From NCBI RefSeq assembly GCF_003634015.1, contig NZ_RBII01000002.1, positions 1,018,004-1,082,003 on the forward strand: DNA of 64,000 nt. The letters run 5' to 3'. The notes below the pieces were generated by a model. That model was not told the origin of the DNA, did not search any database, and saw only the letters and a list, made by a program, of their open reading frames with translations. This DNA is from Litorimonas taeanensis. Lineage in GTDB: Bacteria > Pseudomonadota > Alphaproteobacteria > Caulobacterales > Maricaulaceae. The stretch's first letter is position 1. Every line of letters starts with the position of its first letter. This document shows, in pieces, positions 50,346 through 59,019 of the stretch. The position numbers were made by a program, and so were the translations under genes.

Positions 50346-51620
50346 TTAATTATAAGCGCTTTCCCCATGAAGGCTTGTATCTAGCCCTTCATATTCTTGC
50401 TCTTCCGTCACACGTAAACCCAAAGTCAATTTCAAGACGATGAGGATAACAAAGCTCGCAATGGCGGACCAAGCGATAACGGCGCCAGTACCGAGTAGCT
50501 GTGTGCCAATGTTCCCGTCGCCCGTCCCGCCTAAAGCCGTCGAGCTGAGGAATGGGAGCAATAAAATCCCTAGGATACCGCCAACGCCGTGAACCGCAAA
50601 GACATCCAAGCTATCATCGATTTTCAAGCGAATACGAATTAAATGAACGGCGAAATAACAGACTAAACCGCCCGCCAGTCCTATGAGCAAGGCGCCTCCT
50701 GGTCCTAAGACACCTGCAGCAGGTGTAACGGTTGCAAGGCCGGCAATTGTTCCTGTGGCCGCGCCCACAAGGGTCGGTTTCTTATTGGAAATTGATTCCA
50801 TTACGACCCAAGATAATGTGCCAACCGAGGCCGCTATATGGGTCACGAGAAGCGCCATACCAGCACCGCCATCGGCAGCGAGTTGAGAGCCGCCATTAAA
50901 GCCGAACCAGCCCACCCAGAGCATTGAAGCCCCAATCATCACAACGGCAGGACGGTGTGGCACGGCCAGTTCATGTGGGAACCCTTTTCGTGCGCCGAGC
51001 ATCAACACATAGACGAGAGCAGATATTCCTGCCGTGGCATGCACGACAAGGCCGCCTGCAAAATCAATTACGCCTTTATCTGCGAGCCAGCCACCGCCCC
51101 AAATCCAGTGTGTAACAGGTGCATAAACGACAAGAATCCAAAGCGCCGTGAAGATCATAACAGGCAAGAATTTAACGCGTTCCACAAAGGCCCCGACAAT
51201 TAACCCTGGGGTTATGACGGCAAAGGTCATTTGGAAGGCTAGGAAAACGGATTCAGGAATAGTGCCCGACACAGCGTCGCGTCCTAAATTCTTCAAAAAG
51301 AGATTATCTAGCCCGCCCCACACATTATTTGCATCACCAAATGCAATGGAATAGCCTGCGATTATCCAGATGACTGAAGCTAGCGCTGCAATAGCGTATA
51401 TTTTCATGAGGACAGACAGATAGTTTTTGGCTCGGACAAGGCCGCCGTAAAATAAAGCTAATCCTGGTAGGCTCATAAACAGAACCAAAGCGGTTGCCGT
51501 CAATACCCAAGCTGTATCGCCAGCGCTAAGGCTAGCCTCTTGGGCATGGGCCAGTCCTGCATAGCTTAGACCGGCCATAGTTAAAAAGCCCCCTTGGAGG
51601 CCACGTTTTATTCGGTGCAT
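50346..51620 (-). CDS. Ammonium transporter (Amt), copy 1
   Basis: 424 residues, with a signal-like N-terminus (cleavage near AHA-QE) and about eleven transmembrane helices. Family blocks: LPGLALFYGGLVRAKN, FAVITPGLIVGAF, VHATAGISALVYVLML (first twin-His position) and DVFAVHGVGGILG (second twin-His). Conducts NH4+/NH3 inward. Unlike the usual arrangement, no glnK precedes it. Its start is 249 bp from the second transporter gene. Confidence 0.94.
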   Translation of the reverse strand: MHRIKRGLQGGFLTMAGLSYAGLAHAQEASLSAGDTAWVLTATALVLFMSLPGLALFYGGLVRAKNYLSVLMKIYAIAALASVIWIIAGYSIAFGDANNVWGGLDNLFLKNLGRDAVSGTIPESVFLAFQMTFAVITPGLIVGAFVERVKFLPVMIFTALWILVVYAPVTHWIWGGGWLADKGVIDFAGGLVVHATAGISALVYVLMLGARKGFPHELAVPHRPAVVMIGASMLWVGWFGFNGGSQLAADGGAGMALLVTHIAASVGTLSWVVMESISNKKPTLVGAATGTIAGLATVTPAAGVLGPGGALLIGLAGGLVCYFAVHLIRIRLKIDDSLDVFAVHGVGGILGILLLPFLSSTALGGTGDGNIGTQLLGTGAVIAWSAIASFVILIVLKLTLGLRVTEEQEYEGLDTSLHGESAYN

Positions 51621-51828
51621 TGAGATTCCCCTCGCAACTCGTGTTGTTTTTATAGGGAGGGCGATAAAGTGCTGTGCGGAAAGAGGAGACTATTTGAAGC
51701 TTCAACTATTGAAAAAGCATGCGCGCGCACAAAATTTCATACAAAAAACCTCGACTCTGCACAAATTATGTACAGGCCGAGGTGGGTTCGTGCCGCTCAA
51801 TAATCACAGCGCGAGGGGAGAAGTTATG

Positions 51829-51864
51829 AGAGCGGCGTGTCAGTTAGTCCTTTCGCGCCGCTCT
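51829..51864. terminator. Hairpin after the second ammonium transporter gene
   Basis: Stem AGAGCGGCG (51829-51837) with CGCCGCTCT (51856-51864) around an 18-base loop. It follows the minus-strand copy 2 stop. The T-rich flank is on the plus side, so termination on the minus strand is doubtful. Confidence 0.4.
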
Positions 51865-51869
51865 TATTA

Positions 51870-53165
51870 TTAGTTAGCTACGAATTCAGGGTAGCTTGGG
51901 ACGCCGATTTCAGCTTGGTCGAGACCAACATGTTCGTCTTCTTCGCTAACCCGTAGGCCGATTGAGAGTTTCAACACAGTCCAGATAATAGCTGAGACAA
52001 GGCTGACAAATATACCGACCGAGATAACCCCAACGAACTGACCAAAGTAAGTTGCGTCGCCTGTCCAAGGAACAATCATTGTACCAAAGATACCTGCAAC
52101 TAAGTGAACAGGGATAGCGCCTACGACGTCATCAATCTTTAGCTTGTCCAAAAGCGGAACAGTTAAGCAAGCAAGAAGTGAGCCGATACCACCGATGATA
52201 AGGGATTGCCAAACAGCAGGCGCGAGAGGTTCGGCTGTAATCGCCACTAGGCCAGCTAGAGCGCCGTTAAGAGCTAGTGTAAGGTCAATCTTACCGTAAC
52301 GGACTTGGCAATAAATTACGGCAACAATAACGCCAGCCGCTGCAGCCATGTTTGTGTTTACAAAGACCTTCGCAATGGCGTCGGCATCTGAAATTGTACC
52401 CATAGCAAGCTGTGAAGCGCCGTTGAAACCGAACCAACCGAGCCAAAGGATAAAGACACCTAAAGTCGCCAGTGTCATGTTTGAACCTGGGATAGGGTTA
52501 ACTTTACCGTCAACATATTTACCCTTACGCGCGCCAAGGATGATGGCACCGATTAAGGCTGCCCAGCCGCCTGTAGAGTGAACAAGTGTAGAGCCAGCGA
52601 AGTCAGAGAAACCAAATTTAGCGTCAAGGAAGCCTCCGCCCCATTCCCAAGAACCAACGATGGGATAGATGAAACCTGTCAAAAGCAACGTAAAGATGAT
52701 AAACGGCCAGAACTTGATCCGTTCGGCTACTGTACCTGATACGATAGAAGCTGTTGTGGCGCAAAATACCATCTGGAAGAACCAATCAGAGTAAGATGAG
52801 TATCCTGTTGCTGCATCTTCAGGGGTGAAACTCATGATGGCGAACTTGCCGAAATAGTCACCGCCGCCGTACATAAGCTGATAACCAACGACCCAAAACA
52901 TGAGGCCAGCGACTGAATAAAGTGAGATATTCTTTAAGCACTGCATGGACACATTTTTTGTGCGAACAAAGCCTGCTTCGAGCATGGCGAAGCCTGCGGC
53001 CATCCACATGACCAAAAATCCACCAATTAGGAAGAGGAGTGTATTGAATACAAAGGCATCATTTGCCGCTAGACTCTCAAGAGTTGGTGCGTCTTGTGCC
53101 AGTGCAAGTGAGGGAAGTGCACTCAGTAAAGCTACTCCCCCAAAAAATTTCGCATATTTGCGCAT
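51870..53165 (-). CDS. Ammonium transporter (Amt), copy 2
   Basis: 431 residues from the ATG at 53165, which has AAGGGA upstream; an ATG six codons earlier places that sequence inside the gene. Signal-like N-terminus (ALA-QDAP), then about eleven transmembrane helices with FAMLEAGFVRTKN, STLVHSTGGWAALIGAIILG (twin-His 1) and GAIPVHLVAGIFG (twin-His 2). Less similar to copy 1 than expected for a recent duplicate, so the pair is probably functionally distinct. No glnK. Confidence 0.95.
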   Translation of the reverse strand: MRKYAKFFGGVALLSALPSLALAQDAPTLESLAANDAFVFNTLLFLIGGFLVMWMAAGFAMLEAGFVRTKNVSMQCLKNISLYSVAGLMFWVVGYQLMYGGGDYFGKFAIMSFTPEDAATGYSSYSDWFFQMVFCATTASIVSGTVAERIKFWPFIIFTLLLTGFIYPIVGSWEWGGGFLDAKFGFSDFAGSTLVHSTGGWAALIGAIILGARKGKYVDGKVNPIPGSNMTLATLGVFILWLGWFGFNGASQLAMGTISDADAIAKVFVNTNMAAAAGVIVAVIYCQVRYGKIDLTLALNGALAGLVAITAEPLAPAVWQSLIIGGIGSLLACLTVPLLDKLKIDDVVGAIPVHLVAGIFGTMIVPWTGDATYFGQFVGVISVGIFVSLVSAIIWTVLKLSIGLRVSEEDEHVGLDQAEIGVPSYPEFVAN

Positions 53166-53267
53166 GATAATATTTCCCTTCAAGAATGTTTTATGGCCGT
53201 TCTTTGCCGTTCTTTTGGGCGCTGTGGAATGTATTCACGAAGGCGATTTGGGGACTCACGCCTTGGC

Positions 53268-53301
53268 GGCAGAATCTGTGCGAATAAATTTCGATTCTGC
53301 C
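53268..53301. promoter_or_regulatory. Inverted repeat between amt and DUF952
   Basis: GGCAGAATC (53268-53276) and GATTCTGCC (53293-53301) with 16 bp between. Each arm ends in a GANTC site, and a third (GACTC) is at 53253. Possible operator in this divergent region. Confidence 0.4.
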
Positions 53302-53336
53302 CTGTTATTGTGCATACGGTTTGATATGAGGCGCGC

Positions 53337-53714
53337 ATGCATCAAAAAACACCCATTTATAAGATTCTGTCCAATGAGGATTGGGAGCGCTTTCAAAAAC
53401 AAGGCGTTTACGAGGGTAGCGTGCTTGATAAGTCAGATGGATATATTCACATGTCTGCGGCTAGCGAGCTGCAGGGGACATTGGATAAATATTATGTAGA
53501 AAGTGAATCCGTCATTCTTTTGGCTATAAAGACAGAAAGATTAGACGAAGTTTCATTAAAATGGGAATCTTCACGGGGCGGGGCTTTATTTCCGCATTAT
53601 TATGCATCACTGACTTTATCACACGTTCAGTGGCGTAAATTGATCCGCTCTGATGATTATGGCTCTTATAATGTGCAGAGCCATCTGGGGAGAAATTATG
53701 ACCGCTTTTTATAA
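53337..53714 (+). CDS. DUF952 protein
   Basis: 125 residues. Family motifs YKILSNEDWERFQ, DGYIHMSAASELQGTLDKYY and HYYASLTLSHVQWRKL. The family resembles ADP-ribose-binding/glutathione-type folds but has no proven function. It overlaps pyrD by 17 bp. Confidence 0.88.
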   Translation: MHQKTPIYKILSNEDWERFQKQGVYEGSVLDKSDGYIHMSAASELQGTLDKYYVESESVILLAIKTERLDEVSLKWESSRGGALFPHYYASLTLSHVQWRKLIRSDDYGSYNVQSHLGRNYDRFL

Positions 53715-54756
53715 ATTTGGTACCGCAATGATGCGGACACTACCTGCAGAGCGGGCGCATTTAATGACGATTAAGGCGCTAAAGGCTGGGCTGGGCCCGA
53801 AAAACAAAACGTCACATAGACCAGAGCTTCAGACCAAGGTTGGAGGGTTAACTTTGCCTAATCCTGTGGGGTTAGCGGCTGGGTTTGACAAAAATTGCGA
53901 AGTGCCAGATGCCATGCTTAGCGCTGGGTTCGGATTTGTGGAGTGCGGGACTGTCACACCGCGCCCACAAGTCGGTAACCCGAAACCACGTCTTTTCCGT
54001 CTATCGCAAGACGAGGCTGTTATTAATCGTATGGGATTTAATAATAAGGGCTTGGACGATTTTTCCGAAAACTTGCGAAAACGTCAAGGGCGCCTGGGAT
54101 TGCTGGGTGCCAATTTAGGCGCGAATAAAGAGAGCGACGATCGTATTGCGGACTATGTGACGGGCCTTGCGCGGCTATGGGGGCAATGCGATTATTTTAC
54201 TATTAATATCAGTTCGCCCAACACGCCGGGCCTTCGTAATTTACAGGGTTCTACGGAAATGGATGAGCTGCTCGATAGATTATCTGAAGCAAGAGAGGCG
54301 CTGGCAAAAGAAGGCCCAGCTTATCCGATGTTTTTAAAGGTGGCTCCCGATTTGGATTTTTCAGACGTTGGACGCGTTGTAGAGCAAGCGCGGAATTACG
54401 GATTGAATGCCATTATCATAAGCAACACGACGATTGATCGTCCAAGTAATTTAAAAGACAAACAAGCCCATGAAGGCGGGGGCCTGTCTGGGCAGCCTCT
54501 ATTTGAAAAGTCCACAGCATTGCTGAGTGAGTTTCACAACGCCGCCAACGGCAAAATTGATTTAATTGGTGTTGGCGGAATTGGGAGCGGGGCTCAGGCT
54601 TACGCCAAGATAAAAGCAGGTGCAAATGCGGTGCAGCTATATTCAGCACTCGTGTATAAAGGCCCGCAGCTTGTCCAAGAAATCTGTGAGGATCTATCAA
54701 ATCTTTTAAAAGCGGATGGCTATAGCTCTATTAATGAAGCCGTCGGTACAGCTTAA
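53698..54756 (+). CDS. pyrD: Dihydroorotate dehydrogenase (quinone), class 2
   Basis: Fourth step of pyrimidine synthesis, membrane-associated, electrons to ubiquinone. 352 residues from the ATG at 53698 with GGGGAGA in front; upstream in-frame ATGs add residues unlike the family. Motifs: NPVGLAAGFDKN, FVECGTVTPRPQ, GVNLGANK-like LGANLGANK, NISSPNTPGLR (Ser as base), IISNTT, LSGQPL and IGVGGIGSG with the FMN phosphate site. The stop overlaps that of the convergent GNAT gene by four bases. Confidence 0.95.
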   Translation: MTAFYKFGTAMMRTLPAERAHLMTIKALKAGLGPKNKTSHRPELQTKVGGLTLPNPVGLAAGFDKNCEVPDAMLSAGFGFVECGTVTPRPQVGNPKPRLFRLSQDEAVINRMGFNNKGLDDFSENLRKRQGRLGLLGANLGANKESDDRIADYVTGLARLWGQCDYFTINISSPNTPGLRNLQGSTEMDELLDRLSEAREALAKEGPAYPMFLKVAPDLDFSDVGRVVEQARNYGLNAIIISNTTIDRPSNLKDKQAHEGGGLSGQPLFEKSTALLSEFHNAANGKIDLIGVGGIGSGAQAYAKIKAGANAVQLYSALVYKGPQLVQEICEDLSNLLKADGYSSINEAVGTA

Positions 54757-55229
54757 AGAGCTTTGGTCATAAAGACGCTTTTTGGTGAGGTTTTATAATC
54801 GCCAAAAGCCGAGCAATATTCATACCCTAATTTTTCATATAAACGGCATGCCGCCGCATAAGCGGGTGTTGGATGGGTTTGTAAGAATAGCCTGTCCAAA
54901 CCACGTAATCTCGCAGATTGTTCGAGATGCCCCATTAGTTTTGAACTCACGCCCTGCCGCAGGAAATCTGTATGTGTGCGGACGGATTTGATTTCGCCGT
55001 GCTTTCGGGTCCCGTTTGGCGTTGTTAGAATTTTCAGTCCAGCAATCCCCGCCAAATCCTGTTTAGATGTTCGGGCGGAATAAAGCGTTACGTCTTCTTC
55101 ACGCAGGGCCTCGATATTCAGAGCGGCGGTGCACGCATCGGCATAGGCCTCTAATAAATGCAGGCGAAGCAAGGCGCGGACATCCTCCGCATCTAAATCA
55201 GCAATGTCGAATGTCAAAACGTCAAGCAA
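54753..55229 (-). CDS. GNAT-family N-acetyltransferase
   Basis: 158 residues. Acetyl-CoA pyrophosphate loop RTHTDFLRQGVSSKLMGHLEQSARLRG (Q/RxxGxG/A variant) and the TPAYAAACRLYEKLGYEY block. Substrate unknown. Starts eight bases inside the MATE gene's end, so probably translated after it. Confidence 0.87.
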   Translation of the reverse strand: MLDVLTFDIADLDAEDVRALLRLHLLEAYADACTAALNIEALREEDVTLYSARTSKQDLAGIAGLKILTTPNGTRKHGEIKSVRTHTDFLRQGVSSKLMGHLEQSARLRGLDRLFLQTHPTPAYAAACRLYEKLGYEYCSAFGDYKTSPKSVFMTKAL

Positions 55230-56580
55230 GGCGCTTCTCCATCTTTTTCAACACGGATGGGTAATATAGGGCCAAGGTAAATGCCCGCATCACATAATAA
55301 AACAGAAACGCAATCCATATGCCCTTGGCGCCTATGGCGGGATAGATAAGGAAATGCGCAATAATATAAATTATAACGGCGGCAATACCTGCATTCCGCA
55401 TCGCATGGGTCTGTGTCGTGCCAATAAAAATTCCATCGATCTGAAAGGCGGCAAATCCTGCTATTGGGGCAAGAGCGCAATAAGGCAGGTATCTCAGCGC
55501 GCTTGAAATTACGATGGGGTCATCAGTCAAAAGAGAAATAATTGAGGGGCCAACAAAAAATATTGCTGCAGAACATATGCAAGCAAATAATATGGAGTAT
55601 TCACTCGTCAGCTTGACGGCGCGGTCGAATCTCGCGCGGTTTTTTGCGCCAAACGCTGCGCCTGTCACGGCCTCAGCCGTATGGGCAAAGCCGTCTAATA
55701 TGAGTGCCGACATGGTAATGAACTGCATCAATATATGATAGCCTGCTAAAAAGGTCTCCCCTTCACTCGCGGCAGCATTCCCGAAAAAATTAAACCCCAC
55801 AGTGAGCGATAAGGTTCTAATAAATATATTAGAGTTCGTAATACCAAGTTTTGAAAGAGCCTCTCTGGCCAATAGCGCTTTACGGGTAAGCGCTTCACTT
55901 CTAAATCCGCCGCGGCGCTGTACCTCTCGGTAGGCAAATATCAATCCCGCGAGGAGCCCCGCCCATTCCGCCAAAGATGAGGCTATGCCGACACCATATA
56001 GGCCCGCGCCAAACCCTAATACCAAGATGGGCGATAATATGATGTTGGCGAGGTTTAACACAATTTGCATATAAAGCGCTAATCCCGAACGGCTTATACC
56101 GACGAACCACCCCATCAAGGCTATGGTAGCTAAGGTTGCCGGAAGCCCCCAAAGACGCGCGCGAATATATGTCATGGCGGCGTCTTCAATCTCAGGGCTA
56201 GCCGTATAAATTTTAAAGGCGAGGGGGAGGAGCCAACTCTGAATGAGGAAAAGAAACAGACCAATCGTCAAAGCGATTGGTAAGGCCCGGAGGATATGCG
56301 CCTGCACATCCGCTTCTGCACCTTGGCCATCACTCTGCGCAGCAAGGCCCGCTGTACTCATGCGGAGAAACCCAAAGCCCCAATAGAATATTCCGTAAAT
56401 TACAGCGCCAAGACCAATCCCGGCTAAGGCGCTTGTTCCGACAAAGCGGCCCACCATTAATGTGTCCACAAGACCCACAATTGGCGCGGCGCCATTGGCA
56501 ATCATGATAGGCCAACTTTGAGCAAAGACGGCCTTTCGGGTAAGAGGTAAGGCAGCTTGTGAGTAAGTGGTGGATGTCAT
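55222..56580 (-). CDS. MATE-family efflux transporter (DinF-like)
   Basis: 452 residues, about twelve transmembrane helices in two MatE halves (first: IMIANGAAPIVGLVDTLMVGR...; second: GFNFFGNAAASEGETFLAGYHILMQF). Exports drugs or metabolites using Na+ or H+ gradients. Upstream lies a hairpin only six bases from the ATG, with no clear Shine-Dalgarno. First gene of MATE-GNAT. Confidence 0.92.
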   Translation of the reverse strand: MTSTTYSQAALPLTRKAVFAQSWPIMIANGAAPIVGLVDTLMVGRFVGTSALAGIGLGAVIYGIFYWGFGFLRMSTAGLAAQSDGQGAEADVQAHILRALPIALTIGLFLFLIQSWLLPLAFKIYTASPEIEDAAMTYIRARLWGLPATLATIALMGWFVGISRSGLALYMQIVLNLANIILSPILVLGFGAGLYGVGIASSLAEWAGLLAGLIFAYREVQRRGGFRSEALTRKALLAREALSKLGITNSNIFIRTLSLTVGFNFFGNAAASEGETFLAGYHILMQFITMSALILDGFAHTAEAVTGAAFGAKNRARFDRAVKLTSEYSILFACICSAAIFFVGPSIISLLTDDPIVISSALRYLPYCALAPIAGFAAFQIDGIFIGTTQTHAMRNAGIAAVIIYIIAHFLIYPAIGAKGIWIAFLFYYVMRAFTLALYYPSVLKKMEKRLA

Positions 56581-56586
56581 GATAAA

Positions 56587-56607
56587 CGGCGCTAAATTAT
56601 AGCGCCG
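56587..56607 (-). promoter_or_regulatory. Dyad with embedded TATAAT next to the MATE start
   Basis: Arms CGGCGCTA (56587-56594) and TAGCGCCG (56600-56607), perfect 8 bp. On the minus strand the dyad contains a perfect TATAAT and ends six bases before the MATE ATG. It may be a promoter operator or a start-proximal RNA hairpin. The predicted transcript would be nearly leaderless. Confidence 0.4.
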
Positions 56608-56661
56608 CCTTTGTATAGGTTTTCATTTTTGAAAATCATGAGAGTCTGAAACGTATAAGGC

Positions 56662-57012
56662 TTAGTGTTCCAAGATACGCCGCATGATATCAAGATAATC
56701 AATCCAGGCTTGTCGCCCCTTATCGGTAACATAGACCAAAGTTTGCGGCCGCTTACCTTTGAAACCTTTTTCTATTTTTACAAAACCTGCCGTTTCCAAT
56801 TTTGTAAGATGCGTTGAAAGGTTTCCATTACTTGTCCCTGTCTTTTCCAAAAGTTCTGGGAAGCTCGCGGGATTTACAGCCGACAAATAAGCCATGATAC
56901 CCATGCGCAGTCGACCATGAATGGTATCGTCTACGGCGTCGAGATCGAGCTCTATGGCGCGTTTATCTTTGGCCTTTTCATTGTTTGCGGATTTATCCGA
57001 TATATCCGACAT
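56662..57012 (-). CDS. Winged-helix transcriptional regulator
   Basis: 116 residues. DNA-binding wHTH (about 34-100): RLRMGIMAYLSAVNPASFPELLEKTGTSNGNLSTHLTKLETAGFV with wing KIEKGFKGKRPQTLVYVTDKG. Resembles the PF13601 HTH_27 group. It starts three bases after the membrane-protein gene. The inverted operators at 57705-57747 upstream of both genes are probable targets, i.e. autoregulation. Confidence 0.85.
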   Translation of the reverse strand: MSDISDKSANNEKAKDKRAIELDLDAVDDTIHGRLRMGIMAYLSAVNPASFPELLEKTGTSNGNLSTHLTKLETAGFVKIEKGFKGKRPQTLVYVTDKGRQAWIDYLDIMRRILEH

Positions 57013-57015
57013 TCT

Positions 57016-57636
57016 TTACCCTGCCTTTTTCATTAAAAGCATGGATGGGATAATTATCGTGAAAATCGTTGCCACCGCAGCAATGAGGTAAACATCTACA
57101 TTCCCATAAAAAGCAAAGCAAATGGCTGAGGCCGTAAATCCGCAAAAAGACGCGATATGTAGCAACCGGATTTTGCTCATCTTGGCCACAACGCCATAAG
57201 CCAAACCTTGCCCCGCAAAGCCGACGATCATGATTAAGTCAAAGAGTTGGTAGCTTCCCTCACCAAAGGTCATGTTTAAGATAATGCCGACGAATAAAGT
57301 TCCGAGCATGGCGCTGAACATCGTCCAAACATATTGCTCCACACGATTAGCTGCGGAGTTGGCGCCGGGTTTTTGTTCCGCCTTTCGGCTTAAAATAGCT
57401 GTGCCCGCGCCGCCAATGACAGCAAAAGCAAGCCATACAAAAAACAAAGATTGCTGAGGTAGTCCGAAAGCGCCGGATAAAACGCCCCATTGTGTGAAAA
57501 ATACGGCCGTTAATAATAGGCCCCATAATAATCCAATAGGCCCGCCGACCAAGGGAGAGTTCTCTCCTTGTCTCGCGAGGCTTGCAGCATATTCCAAGTC
57601 ATCTTGAAGGGAAATATTTCCATTTACATTGACCAT
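57016..57636 (-). CDS. Uncharacterised membrane protein linked to a winged-helix regulator
   Basis: 206 residues from the ATG at 57636, which has AAGGAG seven bases upstream; an in-frame ATG at 57660 lacks a Shine-Dalgarno. Six or so hydrophobic helices (about 35-52, 65-80, 100-122, 125-145, 150-168, 175-200). Family not recognised; such wHTH-membrane-protein pairs are common in alphaproteobacteria. Function unknown. Confidence 0.75.
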   Translation of the reverse strand: MVNVNGNISLQDDLEYAASLARQGENSPLVGGPIGLLWGLLLTAVFFTQWGVLSGAFGLPQQSLFFVWLAFAVIGGAGTAILSRKAEQKPGANSAANRVEQYVWTMFSAMLGTLFVGIILNMTFGEGSYQLFDLIMIVGFAGQGLAYGVVAKMSKIRLLHIASFCGFTASAICFAFYGNVDVYLIAAVATIFTIIIPSMLLMKKAG

Positions 57637-57704
57637 TTTCGTCTCCTTAGGGTTTGGCACTTTTTAAGCATTAAATATATAAAATGAATTTTATATAAAA
57701 ACAG

Positions 57705-57747
57705 GTTTGCATTACAAACTAAACATTGTCAAGTTTGTAATGCAAAC
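57705..57747 (-). promoter_or_regulatory. Inverted pair of 16-bp operators
   Basis: GTTTGCATTACAAACT (57705-57720) and AGTTTGTAATGCAAAC (57732-57747) are exact reverse complements with an 11-bp spacer. Each arm also contains a smaller dyad GTTTG-N5-CAAAC. They lie 69 bp upstream of the operon's first ATG, so are probably sites for the encoded winged-helix protein. A TTGACA is present between the arms on the minus strand. Confidence 0.6.
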
Positions 57748-57944
57748 TTCAGTTAAAAAACTAATCTGCAATTAAAAAAGGGGCTAAACTGTGAGGGCGG
57801 GGTGGGCTGTGAAGAGTAGGCTATGGTTGACTATAAGTATTCTGGGCATGTGCCTCTGCTGTCTTTCGCGAAGGTTAAAGATATCTCCCAAGGCCGAGAG
57901 TGTTCTTTAATCTATACTTAGAGATAGGCGGTACTAGAAAGCTG

Positions 57945-57978
57945 AAAAAATAGGCCGCCCAATTGGGGCGGCCTATTT
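57945..57978. terminator. Terminator of ynbE-ydbL
   Basis: A 13-bp stem (57948-57960 with 57966-57978, loop AATTG) with an A run at its left giving Ts on the minus strand. Confidence 0.9.
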
Positions 57979-58015
57979 TATATAATATAATGAAGCAGTT
58001 TATTTGTGTGTCCGC

Positions 58016-58423
58016 TTATTTACGTGTCCATTGTCCAGAGTCATTCAGGATGTATTGCCCAGCAGGCACTCTGGCGATGAACTTCTCACCAAAAGCTCGC
58101 GCGACTTGATCCAGTGGAATATTATCGCGTTGCGCAATAGGGCGATATTCTTCGTCGCGGCGCTTGATATTAATATCTTTCATGGCGGCCCGTGTGGCAG
58201 AGTCGATGGATTGATCATTTACGACATCCAAATAGCCAGCGATGGTTTCACCAATCAGGCCTTTTGCCTTGGCAGAGCGCACCAAAGAGATTGAAGAGAC
58301 AGATTGGGCTTGCGCCACGTTCTGGCCATCAACATGCATGACGACAGCGCCGCCAGCGAGGAGGGACAAGCTTAGAGCAATAGCGAGCGGCTTGGCAATG
58401 AGGGGTTTAAATAATTTCAACAT
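58016..58423 (-). CDS. ydbL: YdbL-family (DUF1318) periplasmic protein
   Basis: 135 residues with a signal peptide (cleavage near VAQAQ, residue 40). DUF1318 features: KAKGLIGETIAGYLDVVN, INIKRRDEEYRPIAQRDNIPLDQVARAFGEKFI and PAGQYILNDSGQW. In E. coli YdbL works with YdbH and YnbE, which form an intermembrane lipid-transport bridge. Here it follows ynbE by 8 bp, but no ydbH is adjacent. Confidence 0.88.
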   Translation of the reverse strand: MLKLFKPLIAKPLAIALSLSLLAGGAVVMHVDGQNVAQAQSVSSISLVRSAKAKGLIGETIAGYLDVVNDQSIDSATRAAMKDINIKRRDEEYRPIAQRDNIPLDQVARAFGEKFIARVPAGQYILNDSGQWTRK

Positions 58424-58431
58424 GCTTACTC

Positions 58432-58644
58432 CTAAAACAAGTCTGGTCTGTTTGTGATGACTTCTTCGATTTCTTTATCCAAACGGACACGTATCTCTTG
58501 GTCAATTTTTACATTTAAATCGATACGAATGGGCTTATCCGAAGGCTCTATTTTAACGGTAGGGGTGCAGGCCGATATCCCGCCAGCAGCAAACGCAATC
58601 AGTGTCGTTCCCATAATGATCGATTTGATATGATGTCTATTCAT
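58432..58644 (-). CDS. ynbE: YnbE-like outer-membrane lipoprotein
   Basis: 70 residues with a lipobox ISAC (lipidated Cys26). The mature part TPTVKIEPSDKPIRIDLNVKIDQEIRVRLDKEI matches YnbE. In the known system it caps YdbH at the outer membrane. Coupled with ydbL (8 bp gap). Confidence 0.85.
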   Translation of the reverse strand: MNRHHIKSIIMGTTLIAFAAGGISACTPTVKIEPSDKPIRIDLNVKIDQEIRVRLDKEIEEVITNRPDLF

Positions 58645-58848
58645 ATTGGCCTCTTAGCAAATTCGCCCTGAACGTCGCATTAACCGACAATTTATGCAAT
58701 ATTTACATTCAGGCCCTGTGTGAGTCTCTCATGATGAGCGTCTCTCTTGGTTTGGGGGTAGGCTTACTGCGCTGTTTATAATCTTCATATCATTATATGT
58801 GTAATGTGATATGCAATGGCAATCTCGTGAAGCCATATTCATCCTTCG

Positions 58849-58885
58849 AGTCTCCATCTTCAAGTCTCCATCTTAAAGTTTCCAT
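58849..58885 (+). repeat. 14-bp tandem repeat
   Basis: AGTCTCCATCTTCA (58849-58862), AGTCTCCATCTTAA (58863-58876) and a partial AGTTTCCAT (58877-58885), probably slippage. Confidence 0.7.
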
Positions 58886-58954
58886 GCGTTTACGCTTGCT
58901 CGCCAACACGGGACAAGCCTGTCTCTATATGGCGCGCTCTATAATAGGACGTGC

Positions 58955-59019
58955 CCGTGGGGTGGCCGCCTTACCGGAGACCGAGGTTAGATGTATTTCG
59001 TAAGGTACACACCCCACGG
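58955..59019. ncRNA. Possible structured RNA: nested 10+6 bp stem
   Basis: CCGTGGGGTG (58955-58964) pairs perfectly with CACCCCACGG (59010-59019). Inside, CCTTAC (58969-58974) pairs with GTAAGG (59000-59005) across a symmetric 4x4 internal loop and a 25-base loop. Strand unknown. Known RNAs (RNase P, tmRNA, SRP) were checked by eye for their conserved motifs and not found. Confidence 0.35.

Larger units (their letters stand above)
57637..58015. other. 379-bp region upstream of the membrane-protein/wHTH operon
   Basis: No gene. It holds the inverted operator pair 57705-57747, an A/T-rich stretch (57661-57700) and the ydbL terminator at 57945-57978. Confidence 0.75.

Noticed and set aside
51621..51869. 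Sigma-54 promoter for the first ammonium transporter
   Set aside because: A GGCACG was seen on the minus strand, but no TTGC at the required -12 distance.
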